From the NCBI GenBank assembly GCA_947071285.1, contig CAMTFK010000064.1, positions 1 through 21,271 on the forward strand: a stretch of DNA of 21,271 nt, read 5' to 3'. Positions 20,712 through 21,271 of the stretch are shown piece by piece (positions within the stretch are counted from its first letter, which is position 1; each line of letters opens with the position of its first letter). Source of the DNA: an uncultured Bacteroides sp. Lineage in GTDB: Bacteria; Bacteroidota; Bacteroidia; Bacteroidales; Bacteroidaceae. The position numbers and the translations under genes were made by a program. The notes beneath the pieces are model-generated. The model ran no database searches. It saw nothing but the letters and a program-made list of their open reading frames with translations, and had not been told where the DNA came from.

Positions 20712-21271
20712 CTATAATTCCAGCCTGCGCCTACTGAACTCACAACCGCAATATTGCTGGTTGTAGAAGTCATGTTCTTTAAGAAGTTGATTTCGTCGGT
20801 CCTGTAGTCCGCCTTTTCGCCAGTTCTGTTCCCAGAAAGTGGTGTCGGGATAGAGGGCGGTAGCACGACGCCCCGCTTCATTTATCTGGTCAAGGCTTTT
20901 CCAACGGGAAGAGGCGAGGGTAGTGGTGAACAGGGTGAAGCCATGTTCCGAAGCATAACGTGCGGTCTCCGTCAGGCGGTGGATGAAACATTTCAGGCAA
21001 CGGTTGCCGCGCTCGGGTTCGTTTTCCATACCTTCCATGGAAGTGCGCCAGAGTTGGTAATCGTAGTCGCCATCAATGAAATCGAGCCCGAGACCCTGAA
21101 CGTAGCGGATGGCTTCGGCTTTTCGGATTTCGTACTCTTCCTGGGGGTAGATGTTGGGGTTATAATAAAACACAGTGGGGCGAATGTCGTTGGCAAGCAG
21201 ACATTCGATAATGGCAGAAGAACAAGGTGCGCAACAGGAATGAAGCAGCACCTTGTTTTCGTTGTTGGGAG
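20712..21271 (-). CDS. queH: QueH-type epoxyqueuosine reductase, N-terminus cut by the window edge
   Basis: Makes queuosine from epoxyqueuosine in the wobble position of tRNAs, as the non-B12 alternative to QueG (DUF208/QueH family). Visible cysteine motifs are HSCCAPCSS near the N-terminus, NRCLKCFIHR in the middle and QYCGCEFS close to the C-terminus; these hold the iron-sulfur cluster and active-site thiols. Other family blocks are FYYNPNIYPQEEYEIR and FTTTLASSRWKS. A GTG at 21251 could be taken as a start, but the frame is open to the edge (PNNENK before VLLHSCC) and reads like the family N-terminus, so the gene continues beyond 21271. A terminator-like inverted repeat lies downstream. 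Confidence 0.93.
   Translation of the reverse strand, partial: PNNENKVLLHSCCAPCSSAIIECLLANDIRPTVFYYNPNIYPQEEYEIRKAEAIRYVQGLGLDFIDGDYDYQLWRTSMEGMENEPERGNRCLKCFIHRLTETARYASEHGFTLFTTTLASSRWKSLDQINEAGRRATALYPDTTFWEQNWRKGGLQDRRNQLLKEHDFYNQQYCGCEFSRRRLEL

Noticed and set aside
20461..20737. Short frames on both strands between DUF6266 and queH
   Set aside because: They are translations of the 21-bp inverted repeat (similar peptides on both strands), with no start signal or family.
1..21271. tRNA, rRNA or riboswitch
   Set aside because: No cloverleaf, rRNA segment or known riboswitch core was recognised by eye; a covariance-model search would be needed to exclude small RNAs.

Overview
The window looks like a chromosomal segment of Bacteroidota, most likely the genus Bacteroides. 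Upstream regions repeatedly carry the Bacteroides-type -7 box (TAnnTTTGC; TATCTTTGC occurs upstream of five genes). Clear purine-rich ribosome-binding sites are scarce. The gene content also fits: an S46 dipeptidyl peptidase, DUF6266, a lipoprotein tyrosine phosphatase, a QueH-type epoxyqueuosine reductase and an ahpCF/oxyR/dps set. I do not assign a species.

Layout. 1-546: a small DUF559 (Vsr-like nuclease fold) gene bracketed by long, GC-rich terminal inverted repeats. 547-3371: a flippase and a DUF389 membrane protein, 8 nt apart. 3383-3527: a gene-less pair of the same inverted repeats. 3567-5702: a secreted DPP7-type S46 peptidase, convergent with the peroxide-stress block. 5751-10006: ahpF and ahpC (minus), oxyR (minus) and the divergent dps (plus). 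10068-14181: an EamA transporter, a DEAD-box RNA helicase and a lipoprotein phosphatase, all minus. 14284-15806: a PfkB kinase overlapped by a KdsD-like SIS isomerase. 15998-17245: an M16 metallopeptidase. 17250-18386: a COG1672-type AAA ATPase with a near-perfect palindrome at its promoter. 18492-19397: a secreted alkaline-phosphatase-superfamily enzyme. 19480-19718: the decayed C-terminal end of another such ATPase, running antisense into the 3' end of a DUF6266 gene (19593-20402). 20712-21271: queH, cut by the window edge.

How the genes work together. OxyR (both redox cysteines present), AhpC, AhpF and Dps form a coherent peroxide response: sensing, peroxide reduction with NADH-driven recycling, and iron sequestration. 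The SIS and PfkB genes overlap by 13 nt and are probably translated together in sugar-phosphate metabolism. The other genes are mostly single-gene housekeeping or envelope units.

The most unusual content is between and at the ends of genes. There is a DUF559 gene whose own 3' end is one of its terminal repeats, with a short non-coding relative 2.9 kb away, which suggests a RAYT/REP-like or MITE-like system built on a different nuclease fold. A TTAGTGATTAG palindrome family forms very long hairpins at gene ends. The ahpC-oxyR gap holds a repeat array and a paired dyad. The ATPase family has an intact copy with a palindromic operator candidate and a nearby dead remnant.
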